From contig JBBRZF010000005.1 in the NCBI GenBank assembly GCA_038236965.1, positions 1 through 44,394 of the forward strand: a stretch of DNA of 44,394 bases. The letters are read 5' to 3'. Positions within the stretch are counted from its first letter, which is position 1, and each line of letters opens with the position of its first letter. Shown here one piece after another: positions 8,392 to 15,791 of this stretch. A program made the translations under genes and the position numbers. The notes below the pieces were generated by a model. That model saw nothing but the letters and a program-made list of their open reading frames with translations. It was not told the origin of the DNA and did not search any database. The DNA is from JBBRZF01 sp038236965. Lineage in GTDB: Bacteria; Acidobacteriota; Terriglobia; Terriglobales; Acidobacteriaceae.

Positions 8392-8974
8392 GCTCGCTAC
8401 TCTGAAAATGTTCGGGACTGCTACCGTATCGGCTTGCATCGCTCCTACACCTGCCACCCTGAATAACAAGCCAACCACATATGCCTGCACTCATTTGGAC
8501 GATGTACGAGCGATTCCGTTAGCGCGGATTATAGAGCAAAAAAGTGTTGCTAAGTGCAAGGGAATAGGGGAGATGGGGAGATTTCGGGGTGTTAGGCGGG
8601 AGAAAAAAGTGTTCCGAATGTTCGGAAATGGACGGGTGGGGAGGCGGTTATCGCACGCGGAGTCCGCCGAAAAGTACGGACGCCAGAGAGGTGCGCTGTT
8701 GAATTCGAGACATTCGTGTTTCTCTGTTCGGGGGAACAGGACGGGGATTATATGTCGGATCAATGCAAGGAATGTTGCACATCGAGAGCTGCTGAAAAAA
8801 TATGCAAAAGCACGGGACAGAGCTGCTGAATCCCGGCAAGAACCGAGCGCGGCCGTTGATAACAAGGAAAGTTAACAGGGTGTAACAATCAGCACGCGGT
8901 GTCGATAAAGGTTGCGCGCATGGCGCGGAAGTGTCGTAATTCATTCGCACATTGTTTGCATGAGGAGAACTCTG
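8392..8974. other. Divergent intergenic region with TGTTCGG dyads
   Basis: A 583-base gap between the divergent sigma-factor and SPFH genes with no convincing ORF. It holds two inverted repeats: TTCCGAA-TG-TTCGGAA at 8612-8627 and CTGTTC-GGGG-GAACAG at 8724-8739. Counting 8409-8416, the core TGTTCGGR occurs three times. These are candidate operators for one or both genes. The half-site resembles that of LexA-type boxes, but the arms are in the opposite order. Confidence 0.5.
8528..8533 (-). promoter_or_regulatory. Candidate -10 element of the sigma operon
   Basis: The minus strand reads TATAAT here, a perfect sigma-70 -10 hexamer, about 135 bases upstream of the sigma-factor start. A TTGCAC lies upstream with a 20-base spacer, longer than ideal, so the -35 is doubtful. 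Confidence 0.4.
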
Positions 8975-9817
8975 ATGGTGGACTACGGATTTGACCGGAA
9001 CAAGGTTGTGGACATGGATGGAAGAACCTTCCTGCGAGGCGTCGGCGCACTTGTGGGTGGAGTTCTGGTGCTGATACTGGTGTGGGCATCGGTTGCCTAC
9101 GTACCGGCGGGAAACGTTGGTGTGCTTACGCTCTTCGGTCGCGTGACCGGAGATGTGCTGGGGGAAGGCACACACCTGGTAAATCCCTTCAAGGTGAACA
9201 ACACGATGTCGGTTCGCACGCAGACGTTGAAAGAGACGGCGAGCGTGCCTTCCAATGAAGGCCTGATCATCGCGCTGGATACCTCGCTACTGTTCCGACT
9301 GGATGCTTCGCGAGCGTCGGACGTGTATCAGAAGATCGGGCCGAATTATGAAGACGTTGTGGTAGAGCCGAACCTGCGTTCCGTGATTCGCTCGATAACG
9401 GCGATGCACTCGGCGAACGCTCTTTATAGCGGAGCGAGAGAGGAAGTTGCGAAGCAGATGTTCATCGAGCTTTCGGCGGAGATGTCGAAGCGAGGCATCA
9501 TCGTGGAAAACATCCTGTTGCGCGACATCCAATTGCCGCCGACGCTAAAAGCTTCGATCGAATCGAAGCAGCAGGCGGAGCAGGAGTCGCTGGCGATGTC
9601 GTTCCGCCTGCAAAAAGAAAAGCAGGAAGCAGAGCGCAAACGAATCGAGGCGCAAGGCATTCGCGACTTCCAACAGATCGTTGCACAGGGCATCAGTGCG
9701 CAACTGCTGGAGTGGAAAGGCATCGAGGCTACGGAGAACCTTGCGAAGAGTCCTAATGCCAAGATCGTGGTGATAGGCAGCGGGAAGAATGGACTACCGC
9801 TGATATTAGGGCAGTAG
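8975..9817 (+). CDS. SPFH / prohibitin-family membrane protein
   Basis: A 280-residue protein with an N-terminal membrane anchor at about residues 20-42, followed by the SPFH (prohibitin, Band 7) domain at about 43-210 and a charged helical segment rich in Q, E and K. Family members form ring or microdomain scaffolds in the membrane, often regulating proteases. The ATG at 8975 was chosen because GAGGAGAA precedes it. The frame extends 21 codons upstream without support. It stands alone, divergent from the ECF operon and followed by a strong hairpin. Confidence 0.9.
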   Translation: MVDYGFDRNKVVDMDGRTFLRGVGALVGGVLVLILVWASVAYVPAGNVGVLTLFGRVTGDVLGEGTHLVNPFKVNNTMSVRTQTLKETASVPSNEGLIIALDTSLLFRLDASRASDVYQKIGPNYEDVVVEPNLRSVIRSITAMHSANALYSGAREEVAKQMFIELSAEMSKRGIIVENILLRDIQLPPTLKASIESKQQAEQESLAMSFRLQKEKQEAERKRIEAQGIRDFQQIVAQGISAQLLEWKGIEATENLAKSPNAKIVVIGSGKNGLPLILGQ

Positions 9818-9837
9818 AAACGGGCTTGCAAATGGAG

Positions 9838-9865
9838 GGCGCGCGGAAGAAGAAATCCGCGCGCC
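9838..9865 (+). terminator. Intrinsic terminator after the SPFH gene
   Basis: A 10-bp perfect stem GGCGCGCGGA, loop AGAAGAAA, TCCGCGCGCC, followed by TTTG, 20 bases after the stop. The stem is closely related to the hairpins at 26027 and 26545. Confidence 0.8.
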
Positions 9866-9902
9866 TTTGCTCACCATGACAAAACAAAATCGATGTGAAC
9901 GC

Positions 9903-9930
9903 AAAACGGCCCGCATTTGCGGACCGTTTT
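9903..9930 (-). terminator. Terminator of the ribosomal-protein cluster
   Basis: AAAACGG-C-CCGC, loop ATTT, GCGG-A-CCGTTTT, with one mismatch. It lies just beyond the rplI stop. Read on the minus strand the stem is followed by T residues, so it closes the ispE-rplI transcript. It may also act on the + strand. Confidence 0.75.
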
Positions 9931-9955
9931 TTAATGCGTGAAGAATTTGCGCGAA

Positions 9956-10417
9956 CTACTCGGCTGCGGCTTCGAGTTCCTTGGTGATAGTGACCTTGAC
10001 CGAGGTGGTGACTTCGCGGTGCAGCTTGATGTTGACCGTGAATTCGCCGAGGGCCTTGAGCGGTTCGTCGAGCTGAATCTTGCGGCGATCGATGTTGAAG
10101 CCGCGGGTCTCGAGTTCGTGAGCGATGTCGGATGAGGTCACGGAACCGAACAGGTGATCCTGTTCGCCGGCCTTGCGGACGAAGTGGAGGCTGACGCCGT
10201 CGAACTGCTTGGCGAGCGATTCGGCATCGCCCTTTTCCTTGGCGGTGCGGCGGACCGAAGATGCCTTCATCTGATCAATCACGGCCTTGTTGGCGGTGGT
10301 AGCTTCGACGGCAAGCTTCTTGGGCAGCAGGAAATTGCGACCGTATCCTTCGGCCACTTTTACCACATCGCCGCGGCTTCCTAGCTTGGCTACGTCTTCC
10401 TTGAGAATGACTTCCAT
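9956..10417 (-). CDS. rplI: 50S ribosomal protein bL9
   Basis: 153 residues, normal length. The N-terminal domain begins MEVILKEDV and has the conserved GxxGDVVxVxxGYxRNFLLP signature. A long linker helix and the C-terminal domain follow. bL9 binds 23S rRNA and helps keep the reading frame. The start at 10417 has GAGGGAG upstream; the frame stays open 21 more codons but the protein homology begins here. It is the last gene of the rpsF-rpsR-rplI set, an arrangement found in many bacteria (without ssb here). Confidence 0.97.
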   Translation of the reverse strand: MEVILKEDVAKLGSRGDVVKVAEGYGRNFLLPKKLAVEATTANKAVIDQMKASSVRRTAKEKGDAESLAKQFDGVSLHFVRKAGEQDHLFGSVTSSDIAHELETRGFNIDRRKIQLDEPLKALGEFTVNIKLHREVTTSVKVTITKELEAAAE

Positions 10418-10513
10418 TGCGGTAACTCCCTCAATTTTTGTTCCGGCCGTGCTGACACGCCGGGAGCGAGCGCCACGCATGAAGGCGGGCGGTCGCGGAC
10501 AACCGGGTCCTGA

Positions 10514-10996
10514 TTACTGGCGTGCCGCGAAGGGCAACAGTGCGATATTGCGCGCCTGCTTAATGGCGTCGGTGACGCGACGCTGGTGCGGGGTGCAGAC
10601 ACCGGTGAGGCGGCGAGGAACGATCTTTCCGCTCTCGGCGACGAACTGCGAGAGAAGACGAACGTCCTTGTAATTGATGTTGTCGATTTTTTCGGTGCAG
10701 AACTTGCACACCTTTTTGCGACGGAAGAACTTGCGGCCACCGCCGCCTCCGCCGCCTTCACGTCCGCCGCCAGCGCCGCCGGGGCGCGGGCCAGAGCCGG
10801 GACGTCCGCCGCCACCGCCGCCAGGACGCGAACCGCCGCCGCCCATACGGGGGCCGGAAGAAGAACGCTCGCCTGCGGGACGCTCAGGACGGTCGCCCGC
10901 GGGACGGTCGCCCGCCGGGCGTTCGGGACGCTCGCTCGGAGTGGATGCCGCCGGGGTCGACTCGGGTGCTGCGGGTTTCGTAGTTTCGTCTGCCAT
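10514..10996 (-). CDS. rpsR: 30S ribosomal protein bS18 with long Gly-rich N-terminus
   Basis: 160 residues, about double the usual size. Residues 88-160 are a complete bS18 that partners bS6 on the platform of the small subunit. Residues 1-87 are a low-complexity extension: a Glu/Pro/Arg part with repeated ERPAGDRP-like units, then Gly/Pro/Arg-rich sequence. The core keeps C97-x2-C100 and C134-x2-H137, a likely zinc site of the cysteine-bearing (C+) S18 form. AAGGAGAG lies close upstream of the ATG at 10996, so the extension is translated unless initiation is internal. Confidence 0.95.
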   Translation of the reverse strand: MADETTKPAAPESTPAASTPSERPERPAGDRPAGDRPERPAGERSSSGPRMGGGGSRPGGGGGGRPGSGPRPGGAGGGREGGGGGGGRKFFRRKKVCKFCTEKIDNINYKDVRLLSQFVAESGKIVPRRLTGVCTPHQRRVTDAIKQARNIALLPFAARQ

Positions 10997-11104
10997 AACT
11001 CTCCTTATATCGGCCACTGCGGCATCGCCGCCGGCCGTTGGCGCGCATCGCGCCTTGGTACGCGCGGGCCTAAAGGCCTCGCGCTCAAATACTGCAAAAA
11101 CGGT

Positions 11105-11560
11105 TTACGCTTCTGTCGGCGCTTCGGTGGTAACCGGAGCTGGGGTCGCGGCCGGAGCTGGGACGGGTTCCGCGGCGGCAGCGGCTTCGGCGGCAGCCTG
11201 GGCATTGCGGCCCTGACCCTTCACCTTGCTGTCGCGCAGAGCCTTGATCTTGCCGAGACGCTTGGCGTCTACGTCGGTGCGGACGGTGATGAACTTGATC
11301 ACCTGTTCCATGACACCGAGACGGCGTTCGATCTCCTTGACCATGGCGCCGGTACCTTCGACGCTGACGAGGACGTAGTTGCCGTCCTGGAATTTGCCGA
11401 CCGAGTAAGCGAGGCGGCGCTTGCCCATGCGTTCCGTGTTGGTGACGGTACCGCCGGCGGTGTTGATGTTGGTTTCAATGGTGGAAACCAGCTTGTCGAA
11501 CTCTTCGTCGATAACGTCAGGACGAACGATGAACATGACTTCGTAAGTGCGTTGCAACAT
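11105..11560 (-). CDS. rpsF: 30S ribosomal protein bS6
   Basis: 151 residues. The first ~100 form the standard bS6 ferredoxin-like fold (YEVMFIVRP start, GKRRLAY motif), which pairs with bS18 in the ribosome. The C-terminal ~40 residues are an Ala/Pro/Glu-rich disordered tail with no known role. The ATG at 11560 is preceded by AGGAGAAAAGA. It lies 108 bases upstream of rpsR. Confidence 0.97.
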   Translation of the reverse strand: MLQRTYEVMFIVRPDVIDEEFDKLVSTIETNINTAGGTVTNTERMGKRRLAYSVGKFQDGNYVLVSVEGTGAMVKEIERRLGVMEQVIKFITVRTDVDAKRLGKIKALRDSKVKGQGRNAQAAAEAAAAAEPVPAPAATPAPVTTEAPTEA

Positions 11561-11754
11561 TCTTTTCTCCTAAGGACCTCGCGCTCGGCGTTGGGCCCTC
11601 GCGTTCGGCTCAGGCGGACAGCCCTGGCCGTCCGCTTTCAATCTTTTTCGGAGGATCGCGATCGCTCGCGTCGTCCGCTTGCTAGTGCCGCTTGCTCTTC
11701 CTTACCGCCGCGCTGGTTGGCGCCGGGCGGGTGTTGATTCTGTTGCAGCGGAAC

Positions 11755-12348
11755 CTAACTCTTGCCTGCGTCCTGCCCTGCCACCTTCCGGTTGAACCGG
11801 TTCATGGCCCTGCTGACGCCATCGGTGAGAATGATGGTTACCGCCTGTGAAGCCGCGTCCAATGCCTGGTCGACGACTTCGTACTGTGACTTCTTCAACT
11901 GCGACAGCACATAACGGGCTCCGTCGCTTATGGGATGATCGGGAGCTATCCCGATACGAATCCGCATAAACTCCTGCGTTCCGACCGCGCCGATGATGGA
12001 CTCGACGCCGTTGTGTCCGCCGGAGCTGCCGCGCTGCCGAACCCTTATGCTGCCGAAGGGAAGATCGAGTTCGTCATAAATGACGACCAGATCCCGTTCG
12101 ACATTGGCCTCATACTTCGTTACCAGTTCGCGTACCGAAGTACCGCTGAGGTTCATGTAGGTTTCCGGCTTCGCCAGCAAAACCTCTTCGCCAGCGATGC
12201 GCGCCCGAGCGGTCAACGCCCGGCAGTGCCGGTTCTCAACCTTGACTCCGCATTGCTCGGCGATGCGGTCGATGGCGAGGAACCCGAGATTGTGCGGGGT
12301 AAGCTGATACTCGATTCCCGGATTTCCAAGTCCGACAATGAGCTTCAC
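11755..12348 (-). CDS. pth: Peptidyl-tRNA hydrolase
   Basis: 197 residues, normal size. The enzyme frees tRNA from peptidyl-tRNA dropped by ribosomes. Motifs present are the GLGNPG start, the catalytic His in TPHNLGF, DELDLP and the GGHNG signature. The GTG at 12348 was chosen because the family begins at KLIVGLGNPG; upstream frame has no homology and only a TTG. It follows rplY in the same direction, the common rplY-pth pair. Confidence 0.96.
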   Translation of the reverse strand: MKLIVGLGNPGIEYQLTPHNLGFLAIDRIAEQCGVKVENRHCRALTARARIAGEEVLLAKPETYMNLSGTSVRELVTKYEANVERDLVVIYDELDLPFGSIRVRQRGSSGGHNGVESIIGAVGTQEFMRIRIGIAPDHPISDGARYVLSQLKKSQYEVVDQALDAASQAVTIILTDGVSRAMNRFNRKVAGQDAGKS

Positions 12349-12413
12349 GCTTTCCGCATCCCTCGTTCCTCGCCCCGCGACCGCAGCCGTGGAGTGTGTC
12401 CAGAACCGCAAAA

Positions 12414-13136
12414 CTACTTCTTGCCCTTCTCTTCGGTTTTCTTGCCCTTCTCTTCCGTGGCAGCACCTTCGGTTTCCGTCTTGCCCTTCTTGATGACTTC
12501 GGGCTCGGCAGGACCGGCGGCAGCATCCACAGCAGCAGCGTCCGGGGTAGCGACGACTTCTTCCTTGATCTGCGTAAGGTGGACGACCATTGCGTTTTCG
12601 TCCGAAAGAATGTTGATCTTTTCGTTCTTCGGCAAGTCGGAGACGCGGATGTTGACGCCGAATACGAGGTTGCTGATATCGACCTCGATGTGGCTAGGGA
12701 TGTCGGCGGGCAAACACTCGATTTCGACCTCGCGCAAGACATGCTCCAACACACCGCCCTGCGTCTTGACGCCGAGGGCTTCGCCCATGAGGGTGATAGG
12801 AACCTTGAGGGTGAGCATCTTGTCCATGGCGATGCGCTTAAGGTCGCAGTGCAGCAAGGAACCCTTGATGGGTTCGAACTGCCAGTCGACGATCATGGCC
12901 TTGGCGTTCGCGCCTTCGACGTTGACGTCGAAGATGGTGTTGTGGCCGGTCTCCGAATACAGGATGCGAAGCATCTGCTTGGGATCGACAGTGATGGTCA
13001 TGGGTTCCAGACCCGCGCCATAAAGCACGGCGGGGACAAGGCCAGTGACGCGTACGCGGCGCGCGTCGTTCTTAACGCCGGCGATGCGCTTTTTCGCTTC
13101 CACTGTATTGTTTTGCGGCTTGGTTGCAGTTGCCAT
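12414..13136 (-). CDS. rplY: 50S ribosomal protein bL25 (general stress protein Ctc type)
   Basis: 240 residues, the long two-domain Ctc form. The N-terminal 5S-rRNA-binding domain covers about residues 1-97 and the C-terminal beta domain about 98-195. A lysine/glutamate-rich tail with repeated EEKGKK ends the protein. It binds 5S rRNA at the central protuberance. The gene lies between prs and pth, the same order as in Firmicutes, and is probably co-transcribed with them. Confidence 0.96.
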   Translation of the reverse strand: MATATKPQNNTVEAKKRIAGVKNDARRVRVTGLVPAVLYGAGLEPMTITVDPKQMLRILYSETGHNTIFDVNVEGANAKAMIVDWQFEPIKGSLLHCDLKRIAMDKMLTLKVPITLMGEALGVKTQGGVLEHVLREVEIECLPADIPSHIEVDISNLVFGVNIRVSDLPKNEKINILSDENAMVVHLTQIKEEVVATPDAAAVDAAAGPAEPEVIKKGKTETEGAATEEKGKKTEEKGKK

Positions 13137-13232
13137 AATTCCGTTCCTCTACTGCCGCAGGCCGAAAACGCGACCGCGGTCGATTGCAGATTCTGAGCGG
13201 GACGAATCCCGCGCAGTGAGTGCAGGCAGGGC

Positions 13233-14330
13233 CTACACGAAAAGCTTGCTGACTGAAGTTTCTTCGTGGATCGACTGGATGGCTCGGGCAATAAGCCCGG
13301 CAATCGAGAGCACCCTGATCTTGGGCTCGTTTCGACCCGCTTCGCTCAGCGGAATGGTGTTGGTCACAATCAACTGCTTCAGGTCTGAATTGGCGATACG
13401 CTCCAACGCAGGTCCCGAGAGCACCGGGTGCGACGCACACGCATACACTTCATTCGCGCCGTTTTCCAACAGCGCGCTCACCGTCTTCACCAGGGTTCCG
13501 GCGGTGTCGATGATGTCGTCGATGATCAAACACGTGCGGCCGCGTACATCGCCGATCACGTGCATCACTTCCGTCACATTCATTTCCGTACGACGTTTAT
13601 CCACGATAGCCAGGGCCGAATCCATTTTTTTGGCGAAGAAGCGCGCGCGCTCCACGCCGCCGGCGTCGGGAGAGACGACGGTGAGATCGGGCAATTCCAG
13701 CTTGCGGAAGAAATCCACCAGCACCGGGGACGCGAACAGATGGTCCACGGGGATGTTGAAGAATCCTTGGATCTGGGGCGCATGCAGATCGACGACGAGG
13801 GCGCGATCGGCGCCAGCGGTGGTCAACAGGTCGGCCACCAGTTTGGAGGAGATGGGAACACGCGGCTTGTCCTTGCGGTCCTGCCGGGCGTAACCGAAAT
13901 AAGGGATGACGACGGTGATGCGGCGCGCGGAGGCGCGTTTGAGCGCGTCGATCATCAGCAGCAATTGCATCAGGTTGTGAGCGACGGGGTCGCAGGTGGG
14001 CTGCAGGATGAAGACATCGTTGCCGCGCACGTTTTCGAGGATCTGGACATAGATCTCGCCGTCGGAAAACTGGGTAAGCTGGGACTGGCCGACGGGCATG
14101 CCGAGGAAGTCGCAAACCTCTTTGGCCAACGCCGGATTCGACGTTCCGCAGAATATCTTGAACTTGTCGTCTTGACGCGCGCGAACGGGTTTCTTTTCGT
14201 TCCTGGGGTCAATCTTCGATTTATCGGCTGCTGCTGTTGCAGTACCCATGGCGTCTCCCATGCCCGTGGTTGCGGGCTCTGGCGTTCCGGTCATTGGTGC
14301 TACTACGCTGGTTTTTGCTGCCGTGTCCAT
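13233..14330 (-). CDS. prs: Ribose-phosphate pyrophosphokinase (PRPP synthetase)
   Basis: Makes PRPP from ribose 5-phosphate and ATP for purine, pyrimidine, His, Trp and NAD synthesis. The ORF is 365 residues; the enzyme proper begins at about residue 55 (KIFCGTSNP). The PRPP-binding loop DDIIDTAGT and the flexible-loop segment FGYARQDRKDKPR are intact. The first ~50 residues are an Ala/Thr-rich extension. A start at ATG 14249 (338 residues) is a real alternative because GGAG stands five bases before it, whereas ATG 14330 has only weak pairing. Confidence 0.95.
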   Translation of the reverse strand: MDTAAKTSVVAPMTGTPEPATTGMGDAMGTATAAADKSKIDPRNEKKPVRARQDDKFKIFCGTSNPALAKEVCDFLGMPVGQSQLTQFSDGEIYVQILENVRGNDVFILQPTCDPVAHNLMQLLLMIDALKRASARRITVVIPYFGYARQDRKDKPRVPISSKLVADLLTTAGADRALVVDLHAPQIQGFFNIPVDHLFASPVLVDFFRKLELPDLTVVSPDAGGVERARFFAKKMDSALAIVDKRRTEMNVTEVMHVIGDVRGRTCLIIDDIIDTAGTLVKTVSALLENGANEVYACASHPVLSGPALERIANSDLKQLIVTNTIPLSEAGRNEPKIRVLSIAGLIARAIQSIHEETSVSKLFV

Positions 14331-14376
14331 TTATTCTGCGCCGTCTCTTGGATCGGTTTTACTTACAAAAGTCATA

Positions 14377-14450
14377 TGGCTGGGCGACTAGGATTCGAAC
14401 CTAGACAAAGTGCGTCAAAGGCACTTGACCTACCATTAGTCGATCGCCCA
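14377..14450 (-). tRNA. tRNA-Gln (anticodon UUG)
   Basis: A complete cloverleaf on the minus strand. The acceptor is TGGGCGA/TCGCCCA with a U1-A72 pair, a known glutamine tRNA trait. The anticodon stem is AGTGC/GCACT with loop CTTTGAC, anticodon TTG. The T arm is CTAGG-TTCGAAT-CCTAG, and G73 plus an encoded CCA ends the gene. It sits between ispE and prs in the same direction, probably processed from a shared transcript. Confidence 0.96.
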
Positions 14451-14549
14451 AAAAAAGCTGTCAGGCTTCAGCTATCAGCCGTCAGTAAGAACTCTGACCC
14501 ACTAGGCTGTCAGCTAGAACTTTGAAGCTGCGGGTTGATTCGGGATGAA

Positions 14550-15551
14550 CTATCCGAAGCTCTGTTCCCAATAATTTGGCCGAGACAAGGTTTTGGTGGA
14601 CTGGGCGGGGATTCCGGAAGCGCGCATTTTTTCAGCAGCGCGATCAGCGGTAATCTGGTCCGCAAAAAGCCCGTAAACCGTGGACCCGGAACCTGAAAGC
14701 GAGGCATACTTCGCCCCTTCACGTTCCAAAACACGCTTCACGTCACGAAGTTCGGGATACTCTGGGAAGACGACTCTTTCGAAATCGTTTTCGATCCCGG
14801 CTCGGACAAGGTCGAGAAGCAGCGTCTCGGCCCGGTCCCCGCTCTTAGCGGGAACACCGGATGACTGGGACAACCCGCTCAGCCAATCAAAAGCTGTATG
14901 ACTGAACTGCTTGATTGTATCGAACTGGGTCTCCGGCGTCAATTTAGGATCGCGGCGTGCTGCGGCCTCTCCAGCTTTTTCCACCATGAAGGCGTCCCAC
15001 TTCTTGAAAGCGAAGGGTGTTGAAACGCCTACATCGGGGGTTGCGACGACGCAGGGAAACTCCGGCAGGTCGGCCAAGGGATAGACCTCCTCACCACGAC
15101 TGCAGCCGAAGACGGCGCCACCGAGGAGGAATAAAGGCAGATCGGAGCCCACCTCGGCGCAGATACGGAGGCGTTCGAGCGGGGAGAGTGCCACCTTGAG
15201 CGAGCGCTCCATGGCGAACATGGTGGCGACCGCATTGGAGGAAGCGCCGCCCATTCCGCCCTGGACGGGGAGCGATTTCTCAATCTGTATGACGACCTTG
15301 CTGCGCACCTTCAAGGCCTTGAGGACGCGCTCGGCCATGCGATAGCAGGTGTTGGTCTCGTCGGTGGGCACCGCAGGATTCTTGCTGCGAACTTCTATGC
15401 CGGAACCGGTGCGCGGAGTGTCCACTCGCACGGTGTCGTGCAGAGCCACCGTGTGATAGATAGTGCGCAACTCGTGAAATCCATCGGGGCGAAGACGACC
15501 GATGGCGAGCCCGATATTAATCTTGGCGAAGGAACGGACGGCAATAGGCAT
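14550..15551 (-). CDS. ispE: 4-diphosphocytidyl-2-C-methyl-D-erythritol kinase
   Basis: The GHMP-family kinase of the MEP isoprenoid pathway. 333 residues, slightly longer than the usual ~290. The N-terminal AKINIGL motif, the ATP loop PVQGGMGGASSNA at about residue 95 and the C-terminal GSGSTVYG motif are present. The start at 15551 has no obvious ribosome site but matches the family N-terminus. It heads the ispE, tRNA-Gln, prs, rplY, pth cluster. Confidence 0.95.
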   Translation of the reverse strand: MPIAVRSFAKINIGLAIGRLRPDGFHELRTIYHTVALHDTVRVDTPRTGSGIEVRSKNPAVPTDETNTCYRMAERVLKALKVRSKVVIQIEKSLPVQGGMGGASSNAVATMFAMERSLKVALSPLERLRICAEVGSDLPLFLLGGAVFGCSRGEEVYPLADLPEFPCVVATPDVGVSTPFAFKKWDAFMVEKAGEAAARRDPKLTPETQFDTIKQFSHTAFDWLSGLSQSSGVPAKSGDRAETLLLDLVRAGIENDFERVVFPEYPELRDVKRVLEREGAKYASLSGSGSTVYGLFADQITADRAAEKMRASGIPAQSTKTLSRPNYWEQSFG

Positions 15552-15701
15552 ATCGAAAGCATTGTACTTCGATTCAAGAAGGAGGTACTAGGGGCCCGGG
15601 GAAATCGAGCACAGAGGAAGGGGTGAGGGTCGCCGGCGAAGACAAAGGCTGGATTCGACTACGGCGCAAAAGCGCGCCTCCGGTCACCGTGACAAAGATC
15701 A

Positions 15702-15750
15702 GGCGAGCTGCGCTGGCCCGCCACGGACGGGGCGTCCGGGCCCACGCGGG
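15702..15750. repeat. Dispersed double-hairpin repeat, copy 2
   Basis: Same layout as the copy at 82. The first stem has decayed (GGCGAGC versus GCTGGCC, one mismatch). The second, CGGACG-GGG-CGTCCG, is perfect. Purine-rich sequence with AGATCAAAGGCAAG (15758-15771) follows. It lies in the 240-base gap between the DUF5916 gene's stop and the ispE start, where no gene was seen. Confidence 0.82.
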
Positions 15751-15791
15751 CAAGGCAAGATCAAAGGCAAGAAGCAAGGGCCAAAAGTAAA

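Noticed and set aside
8724..8739. LexA (SOS) box
   Set aside because: The arms are GTTC then GAAC, the reverse of the Gram-positive GAAC-N4-GTTC order, and the neighbouring genes are not SOS genes.
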